Source of the DNA: Roseibium sediminicola
Lineage (GTDB): Bacteria > Pseudomonadota > Alphaproteobacteria > Rhizobiales > Stappiaceae
NCBI RefSeq assembly: GCF_023156505.1
Contig: NZ_JALNMJ010000001.1
Span: forward strand, 310,001 to 374,000
DNA length: 64,000 nucleotides
Direction: 5' to 3'
Positions 18,593 through 27,949 of the stretch are shown one piece after another; position 1 is the first letter of the stretch; every line of letters starts with the position of its first letter. Below the pieces are notes generated by a model. It was not told the origin of the DNA and did not search any database. It was given only the letters and a program-made list of their open reading frames with translations. A program made the translations under genes and the position numbers.

Positions 18593-20194
18593 ATGGCCGT
18601 GTCGGTTGAGGATTTTGCGCCTGCCTATCTTGGCAAGGATGTCGATGACGTCGTCATTCTGGGAGGGGGCCTTGCCGGCCTGTTCTGCGCGCTGAAGCTC
18701 AGTCCCCGGCCGGTGACCGTGATCACCAATGCGCCGATCGGGCAGGGGGCGTCTTCCGCCTGGGCCCAGGGCGGCATTGCCGCGGCGATTTCCGAAAACG
18801 ATTCCGTTGAAAAGCATCGCGACGACACGCTGGCCGCCGGTTGCGGCATCTGCGAGGAAAAGATCGTCGAACAGATGACCCGCGAGGGCAGCGACCGGGT
18901 GCACGATCTCCTGTCCTACGGCGTTCCCTTCGACCAGGACCTGGAAGGCCGGCTGAAATTCTCCCGCGAGGCGGCTCATTCCCAGAGCCGGGTGGTGCGC
19001 GTGCGCGGTGACATGGCGGGCCGGGCCATCATGGACGCGCTGATCGCGGCCGTGCGCAGGACCCCTTCGATTCGCATTCTGGAAGGCTATCTCGGCGAAA
19101 GCTTCCTCGGCGAAGGCCGTTATGTCACCGGGGTACTGGCACGCAAACGCGGTGGCCTCGAACGTCTGGCCTTCCCGGCCAAGGCGGTGGTGCTTGCGTC
19201 CGGCGGTGTCGGCCATCTCTTCAACCTGACCACCAATCCGCACGAGGCCAACGGCCATGGCCTCGCCATGGCAGCCCGCGCGGGTGCGGTCATAGCCGAT
19301 GCCGAATTCGTGCAGTTCCACCCGACCGCCCTTGACCTTGGCCGGGACCCGGCGCCCCTGGCGACCGAGGCCCTGCGCGGTGAAGGCGCGACGCTCGTCA
19401 ACAGCGCAGGCGAACGTTTCATGGAAAAGGTGCATCCGGATCTGGAACTGGCGCCGCGCGATATCGTCGCCCGGGCGATCCACAACGAGATCTCGGCAGG
19501 CCGTGGCGCGTTCCTGGATTGCCGCACTGCGATCGGCGCGCGCTTCAAAGATGATTTTCCAACGGTGTTTGCGGCGGCCGAAGCCGCGGGACTGGACCCG
19601 GCCAAGGACCTCCTTCCGGTCGCGCCGGCCGAGCATTACCACATGGGCGGCGTCCTGACCGATGCCAATGGCCGCACGTCGCTGGACGGTCTTTGGGCGG
19701 CGGGCGAGGTCGCCTCCACAGGCGCGCATGGCGCCAACCGGCTGGCATCGAACTCGCTGCTGGAGGCGGTTGTTTTTGCCGCCCGCATCGCCGAGGACAT
19801 CCAGGGCCTGATGCCGACGCCCCGCAGCGCCTATTGGAACGAGATGGACGACGAGCCGGGCCTGCCGAGCCAGCGCAATGTGGAAGAACGCGACGGCATC
19901 ACCGTTTTGCGCGAGACATTGGCGAAGAATGTCGGCGTGCTCCGCGATGAGGCGGGCCTGAAGACCGCGCTTGCCGACATTGCCCGGGTCGAGAAGGTCT
20001 GCGTGCGCCAGTCAATCAAGAACATGATGGTGACCGGCAAAATCATCGCGGCGGCGGCGCTCAAGCGCCAGGAAAGCCGGGGCGGTCATTTCCGCAATGA
20101 TTTCCCGGACGAAAATCCCGCGATGGCGACCCGCTCCTACACCACCTTGAAAGAGGTTCAGGCGATCACCGCCGAGGCTCTCGAAACCGCTTGA
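18593..20194 (+). CDS. nadB: L-aspartate oxidase
   Basis: FAD enzyme that oxidises L-aspartate to iminoaspartate for NadA. About 533 residues. The FAD-binding motif [13 protein letters not shown] is near residue 23, and succinate-dehydrogenase-like signatures include [22 protein letters not shown] and HYHMGG. ATG at 18593 follows AGGA; ATG at 18584 and GTG/ATG codons further upstream are alternatives. It lies 105 bases after nadA and 10 bases before nadC on the same strand, completing the aspartate route to quinolinate. Confidence 0.96.
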   Translation: MAVSVEDFAPAYLGKDVDDVVILGGGLAGLFCALKLSPRPVTVITNAPIGQGASSAWAQGGIAAAISENDSVEKHRDDTLAAGCGICEEKIVEQMTREGSDRVHDLLSYGVPFDQDLEGRLKFSREAAHSQSRVVRVRGDMAGRAIMDALIAAVRRTPSIRILEGYLGESFLGEGRYVTGVLARKRGGLERLAFPAKAVVLASGGVGHLFNLTTNPHEANGHGLAMAARAGAVIADAEFVQFHPTALDLGRDPAPLATEALRGEGATLVNSAGERFMEKVHPDLELAPRDIVARAIHNEISAGRGAFLDCRTAIGARFKDDFPTVFAAAEAAGLDPAKDLLPVAPAEHYHMGGVLTDANGRTSLDGLWAAGEVASTGAHGANRLASNSLLEAVVFAARIAEDIQGLMPTPRSAYWNEMDDEPGLPSQRNVEERDGITVLRETLAKNVGVLRDEAGLKTALADIARVEKVCVRQSIKNMMVTGKIIAAAALKRQESRGGHFRNDFPDENPAMATRSYTTLKEVQAITAEALETA

Positions 20195-20204
20195 GGATGA
20201 ACGC

Positions 20205-21068
20205 ATGACCCGCATGCATCTGCCGGAACTGCCGCGCCTGATGGTCGACGAGGCTGTCAAGGCCGCGCTTCTGGAGGATTGGGGCCGGGCGGGCGACGTC
20301 ACCAGCCAGGCGACCCTTCCGGCGTCCGCGCAGGCGAGCGCGGTCATCGCGGCACGCAAGCCGGGCGTGCTGGCTGGCCTGGCCTTGGCCGAAAGCGCTT
20401 TTCGCCAGACCGATACAGGCCTCTCCTTCGAAGCGGTTCTTCAGGACGGCACACGCCTTGCGCCCAAGGATGTGGTTGCCCGGATCAAGGGTCCGGCGCG
20501 GGCTCTTTTGGCTGCCGAGCGCGTGGCACTCAACTATCTGGGGCATCTCTCCGGCATTGCCACGGCGACGGCTTCATTTGCCGACCGGATCGCCCACACC
20601 AAGGCGGACATTGTCTGCACACGCAAGACGACGCCGGGCCTGCGTGCCTTTGAGAAATACGCAGTCAAATGCGGCGGCGGTTCAAACCATCGCTTCGGTC
20701 TCGACGATGCCATCCTGATCAAGGACAACCACATCGCGGTCGCCGGCGGCGTGACCCAGGCAATCGATGCGGCCAAGGCCTTCGCCGGCCATCTGGTCAA
20801 GATCGAGGTAGAAGTCGACACGCTGGAACAGCTGGAAGAGGCGCTTGCGGCCGGGCCGGACGTGGTCATGCTCGACAACATGCCGCCGGAAACCTTGAAA
20901 AAGGCCGTTGCCATCGCGGGCGGCAAGGTTCTGCTGGAAGCGTCCGGCGGCATCGAGCTCGACACGGTCAGGGCGGTCGCCGAAGCCGGGGTCGATCTTA
21001 TTTCGTCCGGCTGGATCACCCACTCGGCGCCTGTACTGGATCTCGGCCTCGATATCGAGATCGGCTGA
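20205..21068 (+). CDS. nadC: Nicotinate-nucleotide pyrophosphorylase
   Basis: Quinolinate phosphoribosyltransferase, converting quinolinate and PRPP to nicotinate mononucleotide. The 287-residue length is standard. Visible signatures are [12 protein letters not shown] near the N-terminus, [15 protein letters not shown] with the quinolinate-binding arginine and lysine, and [11 protein letters not shown]. The start has a purine-rich GAGGA about 9 bases upstream. It is the last gene of the nad operon, with a family A repeat following its stop. Confidence 0.97.
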   Translation: MTRMHLPELPRLMVDEAVKAALLEDWGRAGDVTSQATLPASAQASAVIAARKPGVLAGLALAESAFRQTDTGLSFEAVLQDGTRLAPKDVVARIKGPARALLAAERVALNYLGHLSGIATATASFADRIAHTKADIVCTRKTTPGLRAFEKYAVKCGGGSNHRFGLDDAILIKDNHIAVAGGVTQAIDAAKAFAGHLVKIEVEVDTLEQLEEALAAGPDVVMLDNMPPETLKKAVAIAGGKVLLEASGGIELDTVRAVAEAGVDLISSGWITHSAPVLDLGLDIEIG

Positions 21069-21111
21069 ACCGTCTCTTCATTTCCACAACGACGACCGCC
21101 ACATAAAAAAC

Positions 21112-21217
21112 GTCATCCTGAGGAAGCGCTTTAGCGCTGTCTCGAAGGATGGGCTACTTGCTCTGGAGCTTGCAGCGGATCCTTCGAGACGGACCTGGCG
21201 GTCCTCCTCAGGATGAC
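21112..21217. repeat. Intergenic palindromic repeat family A, copy 2
   Basis: A 106-base element with perfect 13-base terminal inverted repeats GTCATCCTGAGGA and TCCTCAGGATGAC. It is in inverted orientation relative to copy 1 (2031-2136), and of the same length. Internal inverted segments around TCTCGAAGGAT and ATCCTTCGAGA would fold into a long hairpin in RNA. It lies between convergent nadC and hupE and may act as a bidirectional terminator. Confidence 0.87.
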
Positions 21218-21251
21218 GGAAATGTTTGTGGAGAGGTTGCTTGGCTGTTAT

Positions 21252-21845
21252 TCAGCCCGCAGCCAGATACACACCGCCAAGCGCTGTCACGACGCCGAGG
21301 GCGCGGATGATGCGGCGAGCCCATTCCGGATCGTTGCGCGTGGCGATGTTGGCACCATGGCCGATCAGGAGACCGGCGGCATGCAGCAGCGCGGTCGCAA
21401 GCACGAAACCGCCCGCATAGGCGAATTCGCCAGCCGCGCCGATCTCGCCGCCATGGGCGTGGCCATGGCAGAGGCCGAAGGCGGCGACCAGGGCCGCGGA
21501 CAGGCCGAGCGGCAGGCGCAGGGCCAGGGCCACGACCGTGCCAAGCACGACCACCGACGCCAGAATGAGCGGCTCGACATAAGGCAGGGGCATGCCGGCA
21601 AGCGACAGGGCAAACCCGGCGATCATCGCGCCGACAAAGGCGGTCGGCAGCGCCCAGATCGCCCGCCCGCCGAGAAGGGCAGCCCAGAGGCCAACAGCGA
21701 TCATCGCCAGCACATGGTCGGTGCCAAACAGCGGATGGCTAAAGCCGGCGGCAAATGAACCGTGCTCGGCCGGGTCAAGATGGGCGAATGCAGGAGAGGC
21801 GGTCAGGGCAAAGACGGCGGCCGCGAGGGCGAAACGGAAAATCAT
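21252..21845 (-). CDS. hupE: HupE/UreJ-family metal transporter
   Basis: A 197-residue inner-membrane protein with an N-terminal signal peptide ending ASPAFAH and about six further hydrophobic segments. HPLFGTDHVLAMIAVG near residue 37 is the conserved His/Asp motif of HupE, and a His-rich CHGHAHGG follows near residue 125. HupE/UreJ proteins mediate nickel (or cobalt) uptake for hydrogenase or urease. No hydrogenase or urease genes are in view, so a general Ni/Co supply role is inferred. The start has AAGGA 9 bases upstream. Confidence 0.9.
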   Translation of the reverse strand: MIFRFALAAAVFALTASPAFAHLDPAEHGSFAAGFSHPLFGTDHVLAMIAVGLWAALLGGRAIWALPTAFVGAMIAGFALSLAGMPLPYVEPLILASVVVLGTVVALALRLPLGLSAALVAAFGLCHGHAHGGEIGAAGEFAYAGGFVLATALLHAAGLLIGHGANIATRNDPEWARRIIRALGVVTALGGVYLAAG

Positions 21846-22115
21846 GAAACGATCCTTTGGTTGGTCACTCCGGTGCCCCGGGTTGGGTCACACCGATCAT
21901 GAGAGTCTTTTAGGACACCGCAGACCTATCACCGATTCTGGATCCCTGTAAATTCTGGCTATGAAAGACCCATGCGACGGTCTTCGATGTCGCAGACAGG
22001 CCACTCGGTGTGACATTGCGTTCCATCGACCCGCTTCAAACGGCGTAGACTTCCTGAAGGACCTGCAAATAGGGAATTTGACGACACAAGCAGGGCATGG
22101 ACGAAAGAGGCGTTT

Positions 22116-23147
22116 TTGGGAACGGGGACGGAGCGCGCGACACAGGATGCTGCCTGGCAAAAAGGAAAGTCGGGTCAGGAAACGGTCGAGATCTGTTTTC
22201 TGCTCCTGAACAACTTTTCGCTTCTCTCCTTCGCTTCCGCGATCGAGCCGCTGCGCATTGCCAACAAGGTGCTCAAACGCAAGGCCTATATCTACAGCTG
22301 CCAGACACTGGATGGCCGGGACGCCATTGCCAGCAATGGCGGCATGGTGCGCGCCGACGGGGCGTTTGACGGCGCGCGCCGGCCCGATCTGCTGGCGGTC
22401 TGCAGCAGCGACGATGTCGAGCAGATCACCCTGACCGGAGCCGAGAAGGCGTTGATCCGCCAGGTTGCCAAACGGGCCGGCAGTGTCGCCGGCATCTGTA
22501 CAGGGGCTTATGTCCTGGCCGGTCTCGGCATGCTCGACAATCGCAATTGCACCATCCACTGGGAATACGCCGATCTCTTCAGGGAGCTCTATCCGAATGC
22601 CAATCTGGTCGACAGTCTCATCCAGACCGACGGCAAGCTGTTGACCTGCGCCGGCGGCACGGCAGCGCTTGATCTGATGATCGGCTTCATTGCCCAGGTT
22701 CATGGCGGCGCGGTCGCCTGCGATGTCGCCGAAATCGCCCTGCATCACGACCGGCGCACCGGCAGCGAACGGCAGCACACGCTCATGCGCGACGATCTCG
22801 ACATGGTTCCGCACCGGGTGCGGACGTCGATCGCGCTGATGACCGAGCATGTTAGCGATCCGCTGTCTTTGCAGCAGATTGCCGACCTTCTGGACGTCAG
22901 TCCGCGGCAGTTGCAGCGTGATTTCCAGAAATACCTAAACTGCTCGCCGCAGGAATATTACAGCAAGATCCGCATCGACATTGCCCGCCAGCTTGTCTGC
23001 CGCACCTCCATGCGCATGATCGACATCGCGGTCGCCTGTGGTTTTGCCAGCGCGTCGCATTTTTCCAACCGGTATCGCGCGGCCCATGGCAACAGCCCGG
23101 CCTTCGACCGGCAGACCACGGGACGGTCCAGGGGAAACAGATCGTAG
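22116..23147 (+). CDS. GlxA-family AraC-type transcriptional regulator
   Basis: About 343 residues with an N-terminal DJ-1/PfpI-like domain (VEICFLLLNNFSLLSFASAI to about residue 190; shortened as FSLLSFASAIEPL) and a C-terminal pair of helix-turn-helix motifs (SLQQIADLLDVSPRQLQRDF and IDIAVACGFASASHFSNRYR regions). Relatives such as GbdR, CdhR and ArgR sense amines or amino acids. The start is TTG at 22116, preceded by AAAGAGG; there is no in-frame ATG before the conserved domain. It lies 122 bases before the ABC importer on the same strand and may regulate it. Confidence 0.85.
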   Translation: MGTGTERATQDAAWQKGKSGQETVEICFLLLNNFSLLSFASAIEPLRIANKVLKRKAYIYSCQTLDGRDAIASNGGMVRADGAFDGARRPDLLAVCSSDDVEQITLTGAEKALIRQVAKRAGSVAGICTGAYVLAGLGMLDNRNCTIHWEYADLFRELYPNANLVDSLIQTDGKLLTCAGGTAALDLMIGFIAQVHGGAVACDVAEIALHHDRRTGSERQHTLMRDDLDMVPHRVRTSIALMTEHVSDPLSLQQIADLLDVSPRQLQRDFQKYLNCSPQEYYSKIRIDIARQLVCRTSMRMIDIAVACGFASASHFSNRYRAAHGNSPAFDRQTTGRSRGNRS

Positions 23148-23197
23148 GCGAAGGCACCAGCCGCGCGGCTGTGCAAAGACGGTGCTTATATCTTGAC

Positions 23198-23203
23198 TAT
23201 AAT
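23198..23203 (+). promoter_or_regulatory. Candidate -10 box before the metallophore ABC operon
   Basis: A perfect TATAAT lies 67 bases before the binding-protein start, flanked by imperfect inverted TTGAC (23194-23198) and GTTAA (23210-23214). This may be a promoter with an overlapping operator, but no convincing -35 hexamer is seen at the ideal distance and I could not match a known iron-regulator box. Confidence 0.35.
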
Positions 23204-23269
23204 ACTCATGTTAAATAGGGTTCGGTCACCCAGAAGCACCCAGCTTCTGTGCCAGATCAGGAGAACCCT

Positions 23270-24421
23270 ATGTCCGTCATGACCATGACCAGGGGTTTCT
23301 GCCTTGCCATCGCAGCCAGCGCTTGTCTCGCGTCAGCCCCGTCCGCACTTGCAGAAACGATTACCGTAACCGACCTTGCCGGCCGGACCGTCGAGGTTGA
23401 GAAAGACCCGTCCGCCATCGTGCTCGGCGAAGGCCGGATGATATATTCCCTTGCGCTTCTGGACCGAGACAACCCGTTCGAGCGGGTCGTCGGCTGGAAG
23501 GACGACATGATCCTTTACGATCCGGATGCCTGGCGCAAATACGAGGAAAAATTCCCCGAGGCCAAGGACATCCAGCGCCTCGGCAGCCCCTATTCCGACG
23601 AGTGGAACCTCGAGGCCGTCATTTCCTCAGGCACCGAAGTCGTCTTCATGAACCTGGGCAATCTCCTGAAGGCACAGGAAAGCGGCATCATCGACAAGCT
23701 GGAGGCGGCGGGCGTCGCGACGGTCTTCGTCGATTTCCGCCAGGACCCGACCCAGAACACGGTGCCGTCCATCCAGCTGCTCGGCCGCATCCTGGACGAG
23801 CGCGACAAAGCGGACGCCTTCACCGATTACTACACCGCGCAGATGAAGCGGATCTATGCGGCGGTCGACAAGATCCCGGTGGAAGATCGCCCGGTGGTCT
23901 TTATCGAGCGGGCGGCCGGCTACAATCCGAACAAGTGCTGCGGCACCTTCGGGTCTGCCAATCTGGGCCGGCTTGTCGAGCTGGCCGGCGGCCGCAACTG
24001 GGGTTCGCAGAAATTCCCGGGTTTTGGCGGCAATGTCAGTCTGGAAGCGGTCTTCGCCGACGATCCTGCGGTGATCATCGGCACCGGCGCCAACTGGGCC
24101 GAAGCCAACCCGGAAACGACGGCGGTTCTGTTTGGCTATGAAGCCGCGGAAGACGCGGTCCAGGAGCGTCTGGCGGCCCTTGCCGAACGCGAAGGCTGGC
24201 CCGAGCTGCAGGCGGTGAAATCCGGCCGCTTCCACAGCATCTACCATCAGTTCTACAACAGCCCGTACCATTTCGTTGCCATGCAGGCCTTTGCCAAATG
24301 GCTGCACCCGGAGCTGTTTGAGGATCTCGAGCCGGAGGCGACCATGGTGGAGCTGCATGAGCGCTTCCTGCCGATCGACTATTCCGGTGTCTTCTGGGCG
24401 AGCCTGAACAAGGGTAGCTGA
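23270..24421 (+). CDS. Siderophore/cobalamin-type ABC substrate-binding protein
   Basis: Periplasmic protein of 383 residues with a signal peptide (about residues 1-28, ending SALAET). The family features, TVTDLAGRTVEVEKDP at the mature N-terminus and a two-lobed helical-backbone fold, match FecB/FepB/BtuF proteins that bind chelated iron, haem or B12. AGGAGA lies 6 bases before ATG 23270. It begins a four-gene operon with a FecCD permease, an ATPase and a methyltransferase. A GC-rich hairpin right after the stop probably favours higher expression of this subunit. Ligand identity is unknown. Confidence 0.88.
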   Translation: MSVMTMTRGFCLAIAASACLASAPSALAETITVTDLAGRTVEVEKDPSAIVLGEGRMIYSLALLDRDNPFERVVGWKDDMILYDPDAWRKYEEKFPEAKDIQRLGSPYSDEWNLEAVISSGTEVVFMNLGNLLKAQESGIIDKLEAAGVATVFVDFRQDPTQNTVPSIQLLGRILDERDKADAFTDYYTAQMKRIYAAVDKIPVEDRPVVFIERAAGYNPNKCCGTFGSANLGRLVELAGGRNWGSQKFPGFGGNVSLEAVFADDPAVIIGTGANWAEANPETTAVLFGYEAAEDAVQERLAALAEREGWPELQAVKSGRFHSIYHQFYNSPYHFVAMQAFAKWLHPELFEDLEPEATMVELHERFLPIDYSGVFWASLNKGS

Positions 24422-24434
24422 CCCGCTGGAAAAA

Positions 24435-24459
24435 GCGCGGTCCGGCATCCGGGCCGCGC
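24435..24459 (+). terminator. Attenuator hairpin after binding-protein gene
   Basis: GCGCGGTCCGG (24435-24445) pairs with CCGGGCCGCGC (24449-24459), 11 pairs with one wobble and a 3-base loop, followed by GGTCTTTCC. It lies between the binding-protein and permease genes, so it may reduce read-through or protect the upstream message. Confidence 0.6.
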
Positions 24460-24488
24460 GGTCTTTCCTGTTTCCGATTGGTTTATCT

Positions 24489-25547
24489 ATGAGTGAGTTG
24501 ACCGCGGGCACGCTCCAGTCCGGTTACGCCAGCCGAACCCTGCGCCGCCTGACCCTGCTTGTTTGCGCAAGTTGTCTGCTGCTGCTGAGCTTTGTCGTCG
24601 ATTGCGCGACGGGACCGGGCGGCTATTCGCTGCAGACCGTGGCGCAAGTCCTGGCCGACCCGTTTGTCCATGGCGCCCGGTTGAAAGTCATTGTCTGGGA
24701 CTACCGCATCCCGGTCGCGCTGACGGCCGTTCTCGTCGGTGCCATGCTGGCCACCGCCGGGGCGCAAATGCAGACCATTCTCAACAACCCGCTGGCCGAA
24801 CCGTTTACGCTTGGCGTCTCGGCGGCCGCCAGTTTCGGCGCCGCGCTGGCGATCGTTCTCGGCATTTCGATCATCCCGGCCGTAGGCGGTCTGCTGGTAA
24901 CCCTGAATTCCTTTCTGTTCGCGCTCGGCACCTGCGCAATCATTCTGCTTGCGACGCGGCTGAAGGGTGTCGGCTCGGAAACGATGATCCTGTTCGGCAT
25001 CGCGATCTTCTTCACCTTCTCCGCGCTTCTGTCGCTGATGCAATATATGGCGAGCGAGGACCAGCTCGCCCGGATCGTCTTCTGGATGATGGGCTCGCTC
25101 AGCCGCGCCAGCTGGGAGAAGATCGGTCTGGGCGCGGCGCTCCTCTGCCTTGCCATCCCCTTCGGCCTGATGCGCACCTGGTCGATGACGGCCCTGCGCA
25201 TGGGTGAGGCAACAGCTGAAAGCATGGGTGTCGACGTCGCCCGGCTGCGCATCGAGATGCTGATTTCCATTTCCCTGCTTGCCGCGACGGCCGTTTCCTT
25301 CGTCGGCGCTGTCGGGTTTGTCGGACTGGTCGGCCCGCATATCGCCCGGCTTCTGGTCGGCGAGGACCAGCGCTTCTTCCTGCCGCTGTCGGCGCTCGTG
25401 GGCGCCCTTGTTCTGTCGCTGACCTCGATCATCTCCAAATCGATCACACCGGGCGTCATCTACCCGATCGGCATCATCACTGCCCTGATCGGCGTGCCGG
25501 TGTTCATTTCGATCATCCTGACGACACGGCGGGAGAAGCTGTCATGA
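24489..25547 (+). CDS. FecCD-family ABC permease
   Basis: Inner-membrane permease of 352 residues with about nine or ten hydrophobic helices. Family motifs are visible: NNPLAEPFTLGVSAAASFGA (20-residue region near 100) and the cytoplasmic coupling loop near LVGPHIARLLVG around residue 280. It forms the channel of the chelated-metal importer. Its stop overlaps the ATG of the ATPase gene in ATGA, so the two are translationally coupled. Confidence 0.93.
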   Translation: MSELTAGTLQSGYASRTLRRLTLLVCASCLLLLSFVVDCATGPGGYSLQTVAQVLADPFVHGARLKVIVWDYRIPVALTAVLVGAMLATAGAQMQTILNNPLAEPFTLGVSAAASFGAALAIVLGISIIPAVGGLLVTLNSFLFALGTCAIILLATRLKGVGSETMILFGIAIFFTFSALLSLMQYMASEDQLARIVFWMMGSLSRASWEKIGLGAALLCLAIPFGLMRTWSMTALRMGEATAESMGVDVARLRIEMLISISLLAATAVSFVGAVGFVGLVGPHIARLLVGEDQRFFLPLSALVGALVLSLTSIISKSITPGVIYPIGIITALIGVPVFISIILTTRREKLS

Positions 25548-26323
25548 CGCTCGATATCCAGGACCTCACCGCCGGCTATGGCCGCAAGGCGATCTTGCGG
25601 AATATTTCCGTTCCGGCGATTGAGCCAGGCTCCTTTGTCGGCGTGATCGGCCCGAACGCCGCCGGCAAGTCGACCCTGTTCAAGACCATCGCCGGTTTGA
25701 TCAGACCGCTCGCTGGCGAGGTGAGGTTGGGCGACCGTTCACTCGCTCATCTCTCTCGGCGGGACCGGGCGCGGGCAATTGCCTACATGCCCCAGGCCTA
25801 TGGTTGCAACGCGCTCCTGACCGTTTTCGAAAGCGTTCTGCTGGCGCTGAAACAGACATCGGGCTGGCGGGTCCGGGAAGACAATCTCACCCAGGTGTCG
25901 GCGACGCTCGCGTCTCTGCGTCTGTCCCATCTCGCTGACCGGGGCATTTCGGACCTTTCCGGCGGTCAGGCCCAGATGGTGGCGGTCGCCCAGACCCTGG
26001 TGCGCGCACCGCGCATGGTGCTGCTCGACGAGCCGACCAGCGCGCTTGATCTGCATCATCAGCTGTCCATTCTTGGTTCGATCCGAAGCCAGATGAAGGC
26101 GCGCGGCACCATCGTCATGGCCGCGCTGCACGATCTCAACCTTGCCGCCAAATTCTGCGACCGGTTGGTCCTGATCAACCAGGGCCGGATCCTGGCCGAC
26201 GGCAGGCCCGAAGAGGTGCTCGGACTTGACGCCATCGGTGAAACCTACCGCGTGACGACAACCCTGGAAACGACCCGGCGCGGGTCCTTTTTTGTCGACG
26301 CCACACTGGACCACCACCCATGA
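25544..26323 (+). CDS. ABC transporter ATPase, FepC/FecE type
   Basis: A 259-residue nucleotide-binding subunit energising the FecCD importer. Walker A is GPNAAGKST (about 37-45), the signature is LSGGQAQMVAVAQ, and Walker B is MVLLDEPTSALD, followed by the switch histidine in AALHDLNLA. It is coupled by ATGA overlaps on both sides, with the permease upstream and the methyltransferase downstream, so all three are probably made in fixed proportion. Confidence 0.95.
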   Translation: MTLDIQDLTAGYGRKAILRNISVPAIEPGSFVGVIGPNAAGKSTLFKTIAGLIRPLAGEVRLGDRSLAHLSRRDRARAIAYMPQAYGCNALLTVFESVLLALKQTSGWRVREDNLTQVSATLASLRLSHLADRGISDLSGGQAQMVAVAQTLVRAPRMVLLDEPTSALDLHHQLSILGSIRSQMKARGTIVMAALHDLNLAAKFCDRLVLINQGRILADGRPEEVLGLDAIGETYRVTTTLETTRRGSFFVDATLDHHP

Positions 26324-27132
26324 CACTCAATATTGCCGGAGCGGCTCAGCCCGCGTCCAACTTTTCACTCAAGGACGAGATTTGCGACTACTGGTCCGGA
26401 CGGGCCGCCACTTTTGATCAATCCGCCTCTCACAGGATCGAGGACCGCCACGGCCTGCCCGAATGGCAACGCCTGGTCCGGTCCGCCTGCGCGCTGCGGC
26501 CGGGAGGGGACCTGACAGGCTGGCAGGTGCTCGATATCGCCTGCGGCACAGGTGAAATCAGCCGCGTTCTGACCAGCTTGGGGGCCAGTGTCACGGGGCT
26601 GGATTTCTCGGAGACCATGCTTGGGCTCGCCCGGGAAAAACTGGCGGGCCGGGACTGGCGGCCGGTCCTGAGCGATGCGGAGGCCATGATCCAGATCGAC
26701 GACAGCCGCTTTGATTTTGCGATCACGCGTCATCTCGCCTGGACCCTGACCAATCCGCAGTCCGCCTACAGCGAATGGTTTCGCGTGCTCAAGCCCGGTG
26801 GCCGCCTTCTTGTTGTTGACGGCAATTTCCGGGCTCCCAGGTCCCTGTACCAGCGTTTCAGAAACTGGCTCGCGGACCGGCTGGCCGGCGCGCAAGCAAA
26901 GCAGGGAGACAGGGTGCGCCATGAGGCCATCTTGAACGCGCTGCCCTATGGCGAGGGTCTCGATGCAGGGCGGCTCGCGCTCGATCTGCAGGCCGCCGGC
27001 TTTGACATTGACGGCCAGCTGCCGGTGCGCCCGCTCTATGGCAGGGGCATGCGTGGCCATGGTCTCGCGGACCGCCTGCGCCAGAGCGCAGAGGGCCGGT
27101 TCGCGCTGGTGGCGGTCAAACCCGAGGCGTGA
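26320..27132 (+). CDS. SAM-dependent methyltransferase linked to ABC importer
   Basis: A 270-residue class I (Rossmann-fold) methyltransferase. Motif I is LDIACGTGE around residue 69 and the acidic end of strand 2 is in VTGLDFSE; FRVLKPGGRLLVVDG marks the later conserved strand. The start ATG overlaps the ATPase stop (ATGA), so it is a true operon member. Its substrate might be the imported chelator, a corrinoid or a metal-chelate product, but nothing in the sequence decides this. It ends 27 bases before the convergent malonate regulator. Confidence 0.87.
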   Translation: MTLNIAGAAQPASNFSLKDEICDYWSGRAATFDQSASHRIEDRHGLPEWQRLVRSACALRPGGDLTGWQVLDIACGTGEISRVLTSLGASVTGLDFSETMLGLAREKLAGRDWRPVLSDAEAMIQIDDSRFDFAITRHLAWTLTNPQSAYSEWFRVLKPGGRLLVVDGNFRAPRSLYQRFRNWLADRLAGAQAKQGDRVRHEAILNALPYGEGLDAGRLALDLQAAGFDIDGQLPVRPLYGRGMRGHGLADRLRQSAEGRFALVAVKPEA

Positions 27133-27159
27133 AGCCAGGCAGCTTTCTGCCGGCGCCAA

Positions 27160-27816
27160 TTATTCCGCGGCGGGCTTGAGGCTGGCCATCAGATGATGGA
27201 ATTTTTCGCCTTGAACGGACACATGCTGGCGAATGGCTTCCGCGGCTTTGTCACCGTCGCCCGCCTGGACGGCCGCGACAATGGCCTCGTGCTCGGACAT
27301 TGACTGCTTCATCCGCCCGCGCACGCGCAGCTGCACCCGCCGGAACGGCTGCAAACGGCGCTGCAGCCTGAGGCATTCCTGTTCCAGAAAACCGTTGCCC
27401 GACTGACGGTAAAGGATCGCGTGGAACTGTTCGTTCTCGCGATAGTAGCCATCCGTGTCCTGCGCCTCGACCGCAAGCTTGCAGCGCTCGTTGGCGGCAT
27501 GGAGATTGGCCAGCGCCTTGTCGGAAATGCGGGAGGCGGCCAGCCGCGCGCTGACAGCCTCCAGCTCGGCCATCACTTCGAACATCTCGATCAGCTCCAC
27601 TGGTCCGGGCTGGCGCACGAACACGCCTCTGCGCGGGATCTGCTCGACCAGGCCGGATTGGGCAAGCCGTTGAAGCGCTTCGCGAACCGGCGTTCGCGAC
27701 ACGGAAAACCGGCTCGCCAGCTGGACCTCGTCCAGCCTGTCGCCGTCGGCGAACGTGCCGTCGAAAATCAGTCCCTCAAGGTCATCCGCAATGCGGTCGG
27801 AGCGTTTTCTTTCCAT
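27160..27816 (-). CDS. matR: GntR/FCD-family malonate regulator
   Basis: A 218-residue regulator with an N-terminal winged helix (FSVSRTPVREALQRLAQSGL, the classic GntR recognition helix region) and a C-terminal FCD ligand domain containing ENEQFHAILY and SEHEAIVAAV, which supply metal-ligand histidines. It is divergent from a malonate transport and utilisation operon. MatR of rhizobia is the family precedent and recognises TTGTATACAA, which is present in the intervening DNA. It therefore most likely represses matPQMAB unless malonate is available. Confidence 0.87.
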   Translation of the reverse strand: MERKRSDRIADDLEGLIFDGTFADGDRLDEVQLASRFSVSRTPVREALQRLAQSGLVEQIPRRGVFVRQPGPVELIEMFEVMAELEAVSARLAASRISDKALANLHAANERCKLAVEAQDTDGYYRENEQFHAILYRQSGNGFLEQECLRLQRRLQPFRRVQLRVRGRMKQSMSEHEAIVAAVQAGDGDKAAEAIRQHVSVQGEKFHHLMASLKPAAE

Positions 27817-27862
27817 GTTTCGGCTTTAGCACACGGGTATTTTGCGCGCAATATTTTCATTC

Positions 27863-27884
27863 TTGTATACAAAAATGCTTGACA
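27863..27884 (+). promoter_or_regulatory. MatR operator and -35 box of the malonate operon
   Basis: The perfect palindrome TTGTATACAA (27863-27872) is identical to the operator described for rhizobial MatR. A consensus -35 TTGACA follows at 27879-27884; a TAAGAT about 19 bases later is the best -10 candidate. The site lies in the 133 bases between divergent matR and matP and could control both. Confidence 0.78.
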
Positions 27885-27949
27885 GAAAAACATAACCTGA
27901 GGGTAAGATCAGGCTCCGGCCCCTTGCCGGGCTTTCCAGGGAGGAAATA

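Noticed and set aside
23190-23220. Resemblance of ATACTCA before the metallophore operon to the nadA operator
   Set aside because: Only one half-site matches and the symmetric partner is missing; the similarity is too short to imply NadQ binding.
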